In this document: positions 33,712 through 43,834 of the stretch, one piece after another | Position numbering within the stretch: the first letter of the stretch is position 1 | Layout: each line of letters starts with the position of its first letter | Assembly: GCF_022760755.1 (NCBI RefSeq) | Contig: NZ_JAIVFP010000001.1 | Span: 1,282,001 to 1,346,000, forward strand | Direction: 5' to 3' | Source of the DNA: Candidatus Rhodoblastus alkanivorans | GTDB taxonomy: Bacteria; Pseudomonadota; Alphaproteobacteria; Rhizobiales; Beijerinckiaceae | DNA length: 64,000 bases | The notes under the pieces: generated by a model | The model's input: only the letters and a program-made list of their open reading frames with translations | What the model was told of the DNA's origin: nothing | Databases searched by the model: none | Position numbers and translations under genes: made by a program

Positions 33712-35901
33712 ATGCGGAAATCAGGCGCGGCCCAACGTTTCACGCCATTGCGCCCGAGGCTCGCTTCGGCGGGGTTTCGGGCGGCCCTGCCTCTGGCGGA
33801 GCGTTTCTTTCGCCACAGGAACATTCACCGTTCGACAAGCGCGTTCGCGGCGGAGCGCGCGCGCGAACTGGCCGCGCGGCTGGCGCGCGGCGAGACGGTT
33901 TTTCTGGCCGGCGTCAGCATCGGCGGCTTTCACAATACCGGCGCCGCGCTGATCGAGGTGACGCCTTCAGGCGGTCCGCGCATCATCTGCAACAATGAGG
34001 AAGAACGGTATTCGGGAGAAAAGCATTCGAACAAATATCCCGGGCGTTCGCTGGACGCGCTCGGCGAAATCCTGGCGAGCCGCGGCGTCGGCCCCGACAG
34101 GATCGTCGCCTGGCTCGCGACCTACGACTACCCTTTGTTCGTCGCCGCAGGCTTGAGATCGGTGCTGGAAGAATTTCCCGCAAGCCTCAATCTCATTTTT
34201 CAGGATCACGCCCCATCCTACGACGGCGATCAACTGGTCGCAGGAATGCGCGTCGCCGACGAACTGGCGTCGCGCTTCGGCCTCGACGGCCCCGCGCCGG
34301 TCATCGGCGTGCCGCACCATGACACGCACGCCTATTTTTCCTATCTGGTCTCGCCCTTCGCGGCGGAGCAATCGCCCGTGATGGTCGCGGTCGTCGACGG
34401 CTCGGGCGATTGCGCCTCGATCTCGCATTATGTCGGCGAGAGCGGCACGCTGCGGCCCATGCGCTCCAACGCCAGCATCTTCGATTCCCTCGGCATGTTC
34501 TACGCCGTGATCAGCTCGACTCAGGGCGGCTGGACCACGCTCAGCAGCGAGGGCCGCTATATGGGCGCGACGGCTTATGGCGACATGAACCGCGCGACCA
34601 ACCCCTATTACGAAAGGCTGCGAAAGATCTTCGATCTCCGGCCAGACGGCGACGTCCGTCTCAACCGCTCGCTGGCCAACTGGCCCCGGAGCCTGCTTCG
34701 CGATCCCTACGCCGCGGAGCTGGCCGACATATTAGGGCCGCCGATTCCTCCGGAGCAGATGTGGAATCCCGATGCGGTGCTGCGCGTTGAAGATATTCAC
34801 CACCGGCCGAACACGCAGGAGAGGCTGGACAAGGCCGCGGCGACCCAATTGGTGTTCGAGGACGGCCTCTTTCATCTTGTCGATGGATTCATCCGCACGA
34901 CCGGAAGCGACCGTCTCGTGCTCACCGGCGGCGCGGCGCTCAACGCCGTGGCCAATATGCGGCTGCTGGAACATTTCGACGAGGCCTATTTTCGTCGCGC
35001 CCTCGGGCGATCGACCAGGCTTCACTTGTGGGTTCCGCCGACGCCGGGCGATTCCGGGGCGACCATCGGCGCAGCCTATGCTTTCGCCGCGACCGCCGGA
35101 GTCGGCCTCGGCCCCCGGCTCGAACATGCGTTTTATTGCGGGAGCGCTGCGCCCAGGTCCAAGATAGAGGCGGTCCTCGCAGGCGCCGACGACCTGGAAT
35201 GGGTCGAAATCGGCGACGCGGCGCACCCGGCCGGACGAGAGGCGATCGCCGACCTCATGGCCTTCATCATCGCCCGGAATGGCGTCATCGCGATTTTCCA
35301 GGGGCCGGCGGAAACGGGACCGAGGGCGCTGGGCCACCGCTCGATCCTTGCCAATCCGTGCAATCCGCGCACGCGGGAAATGCTGAACGAGCGCGTCAAA
35401 TATCGGGAAGCGATCCGGCCGCTCGCCCCGATGGCGACACTCGCGGCGGCGATCGACCTGTTCGAATTATCCGACGGCGCCGCGGACGACGGCTACAACG
35501 CCTATAATTACATGGTCCTGACCGTGAGGGCGAAAGCGCGCGCGCTCGAGCGGGTTCCTGCCGTCATCCACGCCGATGGAACCGCCCGGGTCCAGATTGT
35601 GCGCGAGCATACCGATCCCGTGATCCATTCGTTTTTGAAGGCGCTGGGGCGGAGGATCGGCGTCGAAGTCGCGGTGAACACGTCCTTCAATGTCGGGGGA
35701 CCGATCGCGCAGACGCCCGTTCAGGCGGTTGAAACCCTTCGCCGCGCCAAGGGCATGGATGGCGTCTTCATGCTTTCCGCCGAAGGGCCCGCCATGCTCG
35801 TCTGGCTGAAAAAATCGGGCTCCGAAGCGCAGGGTCGGGCCGGCCGATGGCTCGCGGAATGGAAGGCCGAGAGTTGCGCTGCTGAGGCGGGCGGCGAATG
35901 A
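33712..35901 (+). CDS. Carbamoyltransferase of the NodU/TobZ/CmcH family
   Basis: Transfers a carbamoyl group from carbamoyl phosphate (via carbamoyl-AMP) to a hydroxyl of a sugar or natural product. 729 residues: a Kae1-like N-domain with the metal-binding HHDTHAYFSY (about residue 202), DGSGDCASISHY and LVLTGGAALNAVANMRL, and a YrdC-like C-domain with GPRALGHRSILANP, VKYREAIRPLAPM and NTSFNVGGPIAQTP. An N-terminal extension of about 65 residues is Arg/Ala-rich and unusual; a later start is possible. No glycosyltransferase or biosynthetic genes flank it, so the acceptor is unknown; lipopolysaccharide or other surface sugar is a guess. Confidence 0.93.
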   Translation: MRKSGAAQRFTPLRPRLASAGFRAALPLAERFFRHRNIHRSTSAFAAERARELAARLARGETVFLAGVSIGGFHNTGAALIEVTPSGGPRIICNNEEERYSGEKHSNKYPGRSLDALGEILASRGVGPDRIVAWLATYDYPLFVAAGLRSVLEEFPASLNLIFQDHAPSYDGDQLVAGMRVADELASRFGLDGPAPVIGVPHHDTHAYFSYLVSPFAAEQSPVMVAVVDGSGDCASISHYVGESGTLRPMRSNASIFDSLGMFYAVISSTQGGWTTLSSEGRYMGATAYGDMNRATNPYYERLRKIFDLRPDGDVRLNRSLANWPRSLLRDPYAAELADILGPPIPPEQMWNPDAVLRVEDIHHRPNTQERLDKAAATQLVFEDGLFHLVDGFIRTTGSDRLVLTGGAALNAVANMRLLEHFDEAYFRRALGRSTRLHLWVPPTPGDSGATIGAAYAFAATAGVGLGPRLEHAFYCGSAAPRSKIEAVLAGADDLEWVEIGDAAHPAGREAIADLMAFIIARNGVIAIFQGPAETGPRALGHRSILANPCNPRTREMLNERVKYREAIRPLAPMATLAAAIDLFELSDGAADDGYNAYNYMVLTVRAKARALERVPAVIHADGTARVQIVREHTDPVIHSFLKALGRRIGVEVAVNTSFNVGGPIAQTPVQAVETLRRAKGMDGVFMLSAEGPAMLVWLKKSGSEAQGRAGRWLAEWKAESCAAEAGGE

Positions 35902-35918
35902 CGCCGGCGCCCGTCGGG

Positions 35919-37262
35919 CTATAGCAGCGTGCCGCGGAGGATCACGAGGGCTATGGAAAAATAGATCACCAGGCCGGTGACGTCGACCAGGGTCGCGACG
36001 AAGGGCGCCGAGGCGCTTGCCGGATCGAAGCCGAGCTTCTGGATGGCGAAGGGCAGCATGGAGCCGGTGAGCGAGCCGAAGGTCACGATGCCGACGAGGG
36101 CCGCCGAGACGGTGAAGCCGACCAACACCCAATGTTCGCCATAGTCATAGACGCCGAGCTTCTGCCACAGAACGATACGCACGAAGCCGACGGCGCCGAG
36201 GATCGCGCCCAGCGCGACGCCCGAGGGGAGTTCGCGCAGGGCGACGCGCCACCAGTCGCGCAACCGGATTTCTTCGAGCGCCAGGGCGCGGATGATCAGC
36301 GACGTCGCTTGAGAGCCGGAATTGCCGCCCGAACTCATGATGAGAGGAATGAACAATGTCAGCACCACCGCTCTTTCCAGTTCGGATTCGAAATGCTGCA
36401 TGGCGCTGGCGGTCAGCATTTCCGCCAGGAACAAAGCCGAGAGCCAGCCCGCGCGCTTCTTGATCATTCTCCAGAAACTCGTCGCCATATAGGGCGCGTC
36501 GAGCGCTTCCATGCCGCCCTGTTTCTGGGCGTCCTCGGTGTCGTCGTCGATGATGGCGTCGATGATGTCGTCATTGGTGACGATGCCGAGGATCTTGCCG
36601 GAAGCGTCGATCACCGGCGCGGCGCTGAGGTCGTATTTCGAGATCAGCCGCGCGACTTTCTCGCGCGGATCGTCCGGATGCACGAAGAGAGGCTTGCGAT
36701 ACGAGCCGACCGACAGGATGGGCGTCTGCGGATCGGCGGTGACCAGTTCGCGCAGGGAGACGGCCCGGATCAGGGCGCCGTCCGCGTCCACGACATAGGC
36801 GGCATAGACGGTCTCAAGCGTCGCGGCGCTGGTTCTTATCGCCTCGAGGCTCTGCGCGACGGTCCATTCGGGGAGCGCGCGGAAGAATTCCGTGGTCATG
36901 AGGCCGCCCGCCGTATCCGGCTCATAGGTCAGCAATTGCTCCATTTCGACGCGGGCGTGGTCCGGCAGGAGCGCCAGGAGCCGCCTGGCTTCCTCCCGCT
37001 CCATCTTGCGGAAGATCTCGGCGCGCCGGTCGGCGGCGATTTCGGCAAGCAGCGGCGCCGCCTTGGCCCGGGGAATTTCCCCCACCAGCGCGGCGCCATT
37101 TTCGAGACCCGCCTGTTCGAGAATATTGACCGCCGAACGGAAATCCATGGCGGCGAGGAGGGCGGCTCCCTTCTCGGCTTCCATGTCATTGAGCGCTTCC
37201 ACGGCATCGGCGGGATGCATGGCGGCGAGATCGGCGACCTCGAAAGGTTGGACGAGGGTCAT
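35919..37262 (-). CDS. mgtE: MgtE-family magnesium transporter
   Basis: A Mg2+-gated Mg2+ channel, 447 residues from ATG 37262 (a start at 37307 would add 15 unlikely residues). It has the N-terminal MgtE_N superhelical domain (residues ~20-120), two CBS domains (LMTTEFFRALPEWTVAQSLEAIR and KPLFVHPDDPREKVARLISKYDLSAAPVID...GIVTNDDIIDAIIDDDTEDAQ), then five membrane helices with the pore-region motif LIMSSGGNSGSQATSLIIRALALEEI. It reads against the surrounding proB-proA direction, marking an insertion between them. Confidence 0.95.
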   Translation of the reverse strand: MTLVQPFEVADLAAMHPADAVEALNDMEAEKGAALLAAMDFRSAVNILEQAGLENGAALVGEIPRAKAAPLLAEIAADRRAEIFRKMEREEARRLLALLPDHARVEMEQLLTYEPDTAGGLMTTEFFRALPEWTVAQSLEAIRTSAATLETVYAAYVVDADGALIRAVSLRELVTADPQTPILSVGSYRKPLFVHPDDPREKVARLISKYDLSAAPVIDASGKILGIVTNDDIIDAIIDDDTEDAQKQGGMEALDAPYMATSFWRMIKKRAGWLSALFLAEMLTASAMQHFESELERAVVLTLFIPLIMSSGGNSGSQATSLIIRALALEEIRLRDWWRVALRELPSGVALGAILGAVGFVRIVLWQKLGVYDYGEHWVLVGFTVSAALVGIVTFGSLTGSMLPFAIQKLGFDPASASAPFVATLVDVTGLVIYFSIALVILRGTLL

Positions 37263-37498
37263 TCGGAGTCCTGCGACGAAGAAGGAGCGATTCGGACGAA
37301 GCGCCAAGAGGCGGCTGGCGATCCGCCATCTTGATCAAAATGACGTGCGCGCCAAGGGGGAGGCGACGGAAATGACGCGTTTGTGGCGCGTCCGCGTCAG
37401 GCGCCGGCAGGCGGCGCCGGGGCGCCGCGATTTGGCGGCGACGGCGGCCGATGATAGAAGTTTCGGCGCCCGCTGCGACGGGGCTGAGGTTGGAGCGA

Positions 37499-38791
37499 AT
37501 GGAAAATCTGAAGGCTCTGGAGGGCGAGGGCGGCGATCTCGGCGCCATCATGATTGCGATCGGCCGCAGGGCCCGCGCGGCGGCGCGCGTGCTGTCGCTT
37601 GCCGCGCCGGAACAAAAAAATCTTGCCTTGCGCGCCGCGGCAAAAGCCTTGCGCGACCGCAAGCAGGCCTTGCTCGACGCCAACGCCCTCGACATGGCCG
37701 ACGCCCGCGCCAGGAATCTCGGGCCCGCCATGCTCGATCGTCTCGCGCTCGACGACAAGAGGATCGCCAGCATGGCGCAGAGCCTCGACGACATCGCCGA
37801 TCTGCCCGATCCGGTCGGCCGCGTGCTGGAGGTTTTCGAGCGCCCCAATGGCTTGCGGATCGAGCGCGTGGCGACGCCGATCGGCGTCGTCGGGGTGATT
37901 TTCGAAAGCCGACCCAATGTCACCGCCGACGCCGGGGCGCTCTGCCTCAAGGCGGGCAATTCCGCGATTCTGCGCGCGGGTTCGGAAAGCTTTCATTCCT
38001 CGCGCCTGATCCATTCCTGCCTGATCGAGGGCCTGAAAGAGGCCCACCTGCCGGAGGATTGCATCGCGCTCGTTCCCACCCGCGACCGCGCCGCCGTCGG
38101 GGCCATGCTCGCCGGGCTCGACGGAGCGATCGACGTCATCGTGCCGCGCGGCGGAAAGAGTCTGGTGGCGCGGGTGCAGGCCGAGGCGCGGGTTCCGGTC
38201 TTCGCCCATCTTGAAGGCATTGTGCATGTCTATGTCGACGGCGAAGCCGATCTCGCCAAGGCGGAAAAGATTCTGCTCAACGCCAAGATGCGGCGCACCG
38301 GCATCTGCGGTGCGGCGGAAACGCTGCTGGTGGACCGCGCCGGGGCCGACCGCCTGCTTGAGCCTTTGGTCAAGCTGCTGCTCGACGCCCAATGCGAGGT
38401 GCGCGGCGACGCCGCCATGCAACAGGTCGACGCGCGTGTAAAACCCGCGGTCGAGGAGGACTGGTCGGCCGAATATCTCGACGCGATCATTGCGGCGAAA
38501 CTGGTCGATGGCGTCGAGGGCGCGATCGACCATATCGAGACCTATGGCTCGCATCACACCGATTGCATCGTCACCGAAAACGCGCGGAAAGCCGAGAAAT
38601 TCCTGCGCGAGGTGGATTCGGCGATCGTGATCCACAATGCCTCGACCCAGTTCGCCGATGGCGGCGAATTCGGCTTCGGCGCGGAAATCGGCATAGCGAC
38701 GGGGAGGATGCATGCGCGCGGGCCGGTGGGCGTGGCGCAACTCACCTCGTTCAAATATGTCGTTCACGGGTCGGGGCAGACGCGAGCGTGA
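37499..38791 (+). CDS. proA: Gamma-glutamyl phosphate reductase
   Basis: Second enzyme of proline synthesis, an NADPH-dependent aldehyde-dehydrogenase-fold enzyme. 430 residues from ATG 37499 (GAGG nine bases upstream; an alternative start at 37451 has no clear site). Diagnostic parts are [46 protein letters not shown], the catalytic Cys in [17 protein letters not shown], and [15 protein letters not shown]. The end overlaps the nadD start (GTGA). Confidence 0.98.
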   Translation: MENLKALEGEGGDLGAIMIAIGRRARAAARVLSLAAPEQKNLALRAAAKALRDRKQALLDANALDMADARARNLGPAMLDRLALDDKRIASMAQSLDDIADLPDPVGRVLEVFERPNGLRIERVATPIGVVGVIFESRPNVTADAGALCLKAGNSAILRAGSESFHSSRLIHSCLIEGLKEAHLPEDCIALVPTRDRAAVGAMLAGLDGAIDVIVPRGGKSLVARVQAEARVPVFAHLEGIVHVYVDGEADLAKAEKILLNAKMRRTGICGAAETLLVDRAGADRLLEPLVKLLLDAQCEVRGDAAMQQVDARVKPAVEEDWSAEYLDAIIAAKLVDGVEGAIDHIETYGSHHTDCIVTENARKAEKFLREVDSAIVIHNASTQFADGGEFGFGAEIGIATGRMHARGPVGVAQLTSFKYVVHGSGQTRA

Positions 38792-39381
38792 GCCTCCCGC
38801 CTTTTGCGCGCGGCATGCGAATTGGCTTGTTCGGCGGATCGTTCAATCCGCCGCACGCCGGCCATGCCCTGGTTTGCGAGCTGGCGCTGAAGCGGCTCGG
38901 CCTGCATCGCATCTGGGTCATGGTGTCGCCCGGCAATCCGCTGAAGTCGCGCCAGGGCCTGCCTTCGCTGCAGGAACGCATGGCGGCGGCGCGCAAGATC
39001 ATGCGCGATCCGCGTTTTGTCGTTACCGGCTTCGAGGCGGAGATCGGCGCGCGCTATTCTTTCCAGACCGTCGATTTCCTGCGGCGCGCCTGTCCGGGCG
39101 TGCATTTCGTCTGGATCATGGGCGCCGACAATCTTGCCGGCTTTTTCCGCTGGCAGCGCTGGCGTGATATTGCGCACGCCATGCCTATCCTGGCGATCGA
39201 CCGTCCCGGCGCCACCCATCGCGCCGAGCGCGGCCAGGCGGCGACCTGGTTCGCGCGGCGCCGCCTGCCGGAATCGCAGGCCAAAACCCTGCCCCTGCGC
39301 CGCCCTCCTGCTCTGATTGTGCTGCACGGCCCGCGCTCGCCCCTGTCCTCGACCCAGTTGCGGGCGCAAAAACGCCGCTGA
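38788..39381 (+). CDS. nadD: Nicotinate-nucleotide adenylyltransferase
   Basis: Adenylates nicotinate mononucleotide in NAD synthesis. 197 residues: [13 protein letters not shown] is the nucleotidyltransferase motif with the catalytic His pair, then [37 protein letters not shown] and the C-terminal [12 protein letters not shown] (SxSSTxxR). GTG 38788 overlapping the proA stop is chosen ([15 protein letters not shown]); ATG 38815 is the alternative. Usually followed directly by rsfS; here 6 kb of accessory genes intervene. Confidence 0.96.
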   Translation: MSLPPFARGMRIGLFGGSFNPPHAGHALVCELALKRLGLHRIWVMVSPGNPLKSRQGLPSLQERMAAARKIMRDPRFVVTGFEAEIGARYSFQTVDFLRRACPGVHFVWIMGADNLAGFFRWQRWRDIAHAMPILAIDRPGATHRAERGQAATWFARRRLPESQAKTLPLRRPPALIVLHGPRSPLSSTQLRAQKRR

Positions 39382-39439
39382 CCCCTCCGGCGCTGGCCCG
39401 AGTCCTGCTAGAGCGGGACGGATGTCATGGAGAGGCGAT

Positions 39440-39847
39440 ATGGCGCGCGCTTTAACCGCGTTTGTGAAGAAAGACGACGTTCCCTCGCGAAAGGCGCTGC
39501 AGGGCGCGCTCGATCCGCTTGGTTTCAGAATCGTCCTCGACGAGGATTACAAGCCATTCAAGACGAAGGGCTATGTTCCGGTCGCGCTCGACGGTGAGGA
39601 CGCCGGCTTCGATCTGCGTTTCGATGAGCCGGCCGCCGAAATCCGCGCGAAACTTGGCCTTGCCGACGGCGCCGTCGCCCTGGCGATCCGCTGGGGCGGC
39701 GACCCGCGCGAAGAATTGGCCGCGCTGGCTGTGCTCGCCGCCCTGGCGCAAAGCTTCGGCGCCGCGGTCGCGCCGCCGGGCGCGGAGGCGGTTCTCTCGG
39801 TGGAGGATCTGTTGGTCATGGCGCGCAAGGCCGCCCAAGCGTTTTGA
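39440..39847 (+). CDS. Conserved hypothetical protein
   Basis: A 135-residue soluble protein without recognised motif (MARALTAFVKKDDVPSRKALQGALDPLGFRIVLDEDYKPFKTKGYVPVALDGEDAGFDLRFDEPAAEIRAKLG). GGAGAGG upstream selects ATG 39440 over 39422. The alternating strand/helix pattern suggests one compact alpha/beta domain. It follows nadD on the same strand by 58 bp and may be co-transcribed; it is the first of the accessory genes before rsfS. Confidence 0.7.
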   Translation: MARALTAFVKKDDVPSRKALQGALDPLGFRIVLDEDYKPFKTKGYVPVALDGEDAGFDLRFDEPAAEIRAKLGLADGAVALAIRWGGDPREELAALAVLAALAQSFGAAVAPPGAEAVLSVEDLLVMARKAAQAF

Positions 39848-39886
39848 ACGGGCGGTTTTGACGCCCGATTGGCGGCGACTTGGCGT

Positions 39887-41890
39887 TCAGACGCCGCCTT
39901 CATTCCGCCTTGTGCCCAATGCGGAATGGGAGAAAAGGAGGACGTTCCCGCTGAGGGCGGAGGGCGGCCGAAAAAACCCTGCGGTCTCGGCCTGCGGCAC
40001 GGGACCGCTGAAATAATATCCCTGGCCCCATTCGACGCCGATGCTGGCGAGCAACTGCTCCTGCTCGGTGGTTTCGATGCCTTCGGCGACGACGTCAAGG
40101 TTGAGATCGGCGGCGATCTGGCTTACCGCGCGAATGATTGACGCCGACGCCGTGCTGGACGCCAATGTGTCGGTGAAGGACTTGTCGATCTTGATCTTCT
40201 TGAATGGGAAATCCTTGAGGTAGGACAGCGAGGAATAGCCGGTGCCGAAGTCGTCGAGCGAGAACTGCACGCCGAGATGGGCGAATTGCTGAATGATCCG
40301 GCGGACGGCCTTCGGGTCGCTGACGAGCAGGGATTCGGTAATTTCCAGGTTGAGGCGATGTGGCGGCAGGCCGGAGTCTCGCAAAGCCCGAACCAGGGCG
40401 GCGAACAGGCGGTCGGCCCGGCAGAACTGCCTGGTCGAGACATTGACGGCGACGCTGACATGGTCCGGCCAGTTCATGGCGGCGGCGCAAGCCTTGTGGA
40501 GCATCAGGGCTCCGATTTCATTGATCATGCCCGTCTTTTCCGCGATTGGAATGAAGACGGCCGGGCTGATTGGACCATAGGTCGGATGGGTCCAGCGGAC
40601 GAGCGCCTCGAAACCGGCGACCTCGCGCGTCCTGAGCGAATAAATCGGCTGGAAAAAGGGGATGAGGCCGCCCTCGTCGATGGCGACGCGCATGTCGCAT
40701 TCGATCTTGCGGGTCTGGGCGATCTTCTTTTCGATTTTCGCGTCGAAATTCCGCCAACCGCCGCCGCCGTCCTTCTTGACCTCGTAGAGCGCGATGTCGG
40801 CATTCTTGATGAGCGCCTCGGTGCTCCTGCCCTGCCATGGATAGACGGCAATTCCGATCGAGGCGGTCGCGCGTACGACATTCGAATCGATCATATAGGG
40901 AAGGCCCAGGTCCGCCAGCAGACGCGAGGCCAAGGCGGCGACGGAAATATTGTCGCATTCGTCCAGCTTGATGAGGAATTCGTCGCCGCCGAACCGGGCG
41001 ATCTGGGCAGTCCCGCCGGCGCATTCGCCGATCCGCCGCGCCATCTCGCGGATCACGGCGTCGCCCGCGGTATGGCCGAGCGTATCGTTGATTTCCTTGA
41101 ACTTGTCGAGGTCAAGGAAAATGATCGCAAAAACCTTTTCGGGCTCTTTTTCGATCGCGCAATCGACGATTCTGTTGAAAGTGTATCGATTGGCGATTCC
41201 GGTCAATTTGTCGTAACGCGCCAGATATTCGGTTTCGCGCGTCGCGTTATAGGCGTTGACGATGTTCCGATACAGCGATTTCGAGACATATAAATTGGCG
41301 ACGATGACTCCCATGAGCAAGGCCGCGTACAGATAGCCGAATCGTCCGGGGTCCACGAGGTACCCGATGAAAATCAGGCCCGCGCAGGCCGTGACCTGGC
41401 CCACGACGAGCTTTGGCCGTCCGGCGTTGCGGGCAAAAAAGCCCATCGCATAGCCAATCGTGTTGCCCGCGGCCAGCGTATGGGTTTCCAGCGATGGCGG
41501 ATAGCTGATGAGACGCCACGAGACGGCCCCAATAATCAAGCTGAACGGAAGCGACACAATAAAAAAATCTCGGTCAAACCGCTCGTAGTCCGTTCGTTTC
41601 ATATCTGTCTTGTTAGATGAATTATAATCGAAAATGATTTTTGTTCTAGCGAGCCCTGTCACGATAACCAAAACGAATGCGTATAGGAAAAATATATCTC
41701 GGGTAATGGCGAAGGCAGACAGGGTCGTGGCGACGCCAAGGGCGTTCGCAGAGAAAAGCGACGTCTTTGAAGTGAAAAGCGAGTTTACGAGATCGATATA
41801 AAGACCGTTGTCGTCTGTGTGGTCGTCCAGACCTAAGGCTTTTCGCCAAATCGATTTGAGCGCACTCATTGCGCCGCCCCCGGCTACCAT
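39887..41890 (-). CDS. Membrane GGDEF-EAL cyclic-di-GMP protein
   Basis: A 667-residue signalling protein. The N-terminal part has about five membrane segments (residues ~45-205). The GGDEF domain follows with intact GGDEF in IARFGGDEFLIKL and NDTLGHTAGDAVI; then an EAL domain with EALVRW, the metal-binding LNLEITES and DDFGTGYSSLSYLKDFPFKKIKIDKSF, and VAEGIET near the end. Both catalytic domains look complete, so it may make or degrade c-di-GMP. A later start at 41869 is possible. An RpfF-like gene lies upstream on the same strand (199-bp gap), recalling rpfF-rpfR loci. Confidence 0.93.
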   Translation of the reverse strand: MVAGGGAMSALKSIWRKALGLDDHTDDNGLYIDLVNSLFTSKTSLFSANALGVATTLSAFAITRDIFFLYAFVLVIVTGLARTKIIFDYNSSNKTDMKRTDYERFDRDFFIVSLPFSLIIGAVSWRLISYPPSLETHTLAAGNTIGYAMGFFARNAGRPKLVVGQVTACAGLIFIGYLVDPGRFGYLYAALLMGVIVANLYVSKSLYRNIVNAYNATRETEYLARYDKLTGIANRYTFNRIVDCAIEKEPEKVFAIIFLDLDKFKEINDTLGHTAGDAVIREMARRIGECAGGTAQIARFGGDEFLIKLDECDNISVAALASRLLADLGLPYMIDSNVVRATASIGIAVYPWQGRSTEALIKNADIALYEVKKDGGGGWRNFDAKIEKKIAQTRKIECDMRVAIDEGGLIPFFQPIYSLRTREVAGFEALVRWTHPTYGPISPAVFIPIAEKTGMINEIGALMLHKACAAAMNWPDHVSVAVNVSTRQFCRADRLFAALVRALRDSGLPPHRLNLEITESLLVSDPKAVRRIIQQFAHLGVQFSLDDFGTGYSSLSYLKDFPFKKIKIDKSFTDTLASSTASASIIRAVSQIAADLNLDVVAEGIETTEQEQLLASIGVEWGQGYYFSGPVPQAETAGFFRPPSALSGNVLLFSHSALGTRRNEGGV

Positions 41891-42088
41891 GATGGTGGGG
41901 GTGCATTATGTGACAAAATCGCTAAGCTCTGCTTTCGTAATTACGCGTCATTTTCCTTTCAACGTTATCGATTGCTTGAGCATGGGAGCGCTGAACGAAA
42001 GCGAGCCGACAAGCTGTTCTTCAACGATGGGCGTGTGGATTGGGGGACCGAACCAATCGTTCGGTCCGGAGGCCCGCCGGCGGACGCT

Positions 42089-43078
42089 TCACGCATTCGT
42101 CCCTTGCTGGACGGCTTCGGCCTTTCGCTTCGCCATTTCCGCTTCCCGGAACGATCGCGACAGAAAATGATCCTGGGCGACGACGATTTTTTGCAGGTGA
42201 GCAATCTCTATCGGGGTCAGACGCATCATATGTTCGGTCCAGCGTTTCGCGAGATCGTCGAGTTCTTCTTCGAACGGGCGGGCGACGCGCCGCGAAAAGG
42301 CCTGGAAGAGGGCGAGTTGCGCGGCGTGCGTCCTCAGGTTTCCAGTGATGTAATTGCGTATCCAGGCGTCGCTTTCCCCCTCGCCGACGACGGCGTCGAT
42401 CACGCCGATCCGGGCGAATTCTTCGGCGGAATATTCCTTGCCGCCCGCGAGAATTTCATGCGCGACGCGCGGCGCCACGTAACGCGACAGGACGGCGACG
42501 GCGCCGATCGGGAAATGATTGAACTTGACTTCCGGGTAGGAAAACGACGCCTGACGTTCGGCGATCATGATATTGCATGATCTTGGCGCGTCGATCCCGC
42601 CCCCGAGAACGACGCCGCGCGGCGCGGCGGCGACGGTGATCGCCGAGCCCCGAAGGCAGGAGTCGTTCCAGATTATGCCTTCGACCGAAAGTCTGGCGTA
42701 TTCGCGCAGCCTGGCGCGATCGCCTTTGGCGATACAATCCAGGTAGAACTCGATATCGCCGCCAAGCGTTGAAATCGGTCCGACCTGCTTATGCAAATAG
42801 GCCAAAAACTTGATCGGCGATTTCGAGGAGACGCCGGAGTTCCACAAGGTGTGAACGGCTCTTTGCACCTTGTTGACGCTCGATAGCAGTTCGAAAGTGA
42901 AAACCGGCCTGGGTTCGGGGGCGAGCGTCAGCCAGATGGTCCCGATTTCAGCTTCGTATCCGAGCTCGATTTGCGGGGTCGGCCCCGTACGGGCGTGGAT
43001 AGCTCCAAGGACGTCGTCGGAGGCGTAATCATGGAGCCGAATCGATTTATCGCGCGTGAGAGGCATGGCAGTCGTCAT
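42089..43078 (-). CDS. RpfF-like crotonase (putative DSF-family signal synthase)
   Basis: A 329-residue crotonase-fold protein whose core follows RpfF closely: GGDIEFYLDCIAKGDRARLREYARLSVEGI, LGGGIDAPRSCNIMIAERQASFSYPEVKFNHFPIGAVAVLSRYVAPRVAHEILAGGKEYSAEEFARIGVIDAVV. RpfF makes cis-2-unsaturated fatty-acid signals (DSF) from acyl-ACP. Of the two catalytic Glu residues known in RpfF, the second (YPEV) is present, while the first is Asp here (GGGID instead of GGGFE). The N-terminal extension of about 45 residues is not part of the fold. ATG 43078 is chosen; a frame extension to 43141 is possible. An ordinary enoyl-CoA hydratase is the alternative. Confidence 0.8.
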   Translation of the reverse strand: MTTAMPLTRDKSIRLHDYASDDVLGAIHARTGPTPQIELGYEAEIGTIWLTLAPEPRPVFTFELLSSVNKVQRAVHTLWNSGVSSKSPIKFLAYLHKQVGPISTLGGDIEFYLDCIAKGDRARLREYARLSVEGIIWNDSCLRGSAITVAAAPRGVVLGGGIDAPRSCNIMIAERQASFSYPEVKFNHFPIGAVAVLSRYVAPRVAHEILAGGKEYSAEEFARIGVIDAVVGEGESDAWIRNYITGNLRTHAAQLALFQAFSRRVARPFEEELDDLAKRWTEHMMRLTPIEIAHLQKIVVAQDHFLSRSFREAEMAKRKAEAVQQGTNA

Positions 43079-43834
43079 CGCTTCGCGTCTACGCCGCCGG
43101 GTGGCGTTGTCGTCGCGTCCGATAGTAATTGAGGTTAACAAATTGTAAATTTGAACACGTAAAAATGGTTAATATTGCAAAAATATTTGTTGAATCAAAA
43201 AGATGTTTCGTGGCCGCGCCGCCCTTGCGCAATGTTCCGGCGCCGCAGTCGCGGCGTCTGCCGGAGCGGTTCCATCGGTCACGGCGCGCAAGGCCGCTCA
43301 ATTGCGTCGTTGCGTCAGATGCGGCGCAGTCGCCGCCGCATACAGGAAAAGCTGCCGCATCGCCCGCGGAAATGCCGCCATCGGCGCTGACTTCGGAATA
43401 GAGCTTCGCCGCCGACACATTGTCCGACGCGAAGCCGCTCGGGGCCTGAAGTTCGACCGTGACTCCGGGCAGGAAAACAGCGCCGGCGGATTGGCGCAGA
43501 CGGTCGAGATGAACTGGCGCCGGGTGACATTGTTTTGCCGCGCCTGGACCGTCAAAAATTGCGGCCGGCGCTCGGCCGTTCTCGGTACGCATTGCCCATT
43601 CGTGATTGCCCGGAATGAGACGGTTCGGCGTCTGACATCATCAAATGCCTAACGGCCGGCGACAACTTGAGATTGAAATCATCAGATGGCGCGGCGCCGC
43701 GGAGCGGCCTTTTGCCGCGGAAGACAGGTCCATTTCATGAGGATCGTTAGTTAATCATTTATACAACTCTGAATTGCATTCTTTGCGCAGGCGGCGGCCT
43801 CCGGGCTTCGGGGGCGTCGTTTGGGAGGGGGCGG
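43079..43834. other. Gap with a possible decayed gene
   Basis: An AT-rich promoter-like stretch (43130-43200) lies upstream of the rpfF-like gene. The rest has several overlapping frames, none convincing. On the minus strand, one frame with a TRRQFISTVCANPPALF segment (near 43520) and another with VTVELQAPSGFASDNVSAAKLYSEVSADGG (near 43400) could be two parts of a frameshifted lost gene. Confidence 0.4.

Noticed and set aside
42089-43078. Ordinary enoyl-CoA hydratase of beta-oxidation
   Set aside because: The GGD(I/L)E(F/L)...GDRARL..YA and PEV.F..FP.GA blocks match RpfF-type crotonases better, and no beta-oxidation genes are near; kept as the alternative because of the Glu-to-Asp change.
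43203-43652. A + strand frame upstream of the PAS-MCP gene
   Set aside because: Ala/Arg-rich without pattern; overlapping minus-strand frames look slightly more protein-like, but neither is convincing.
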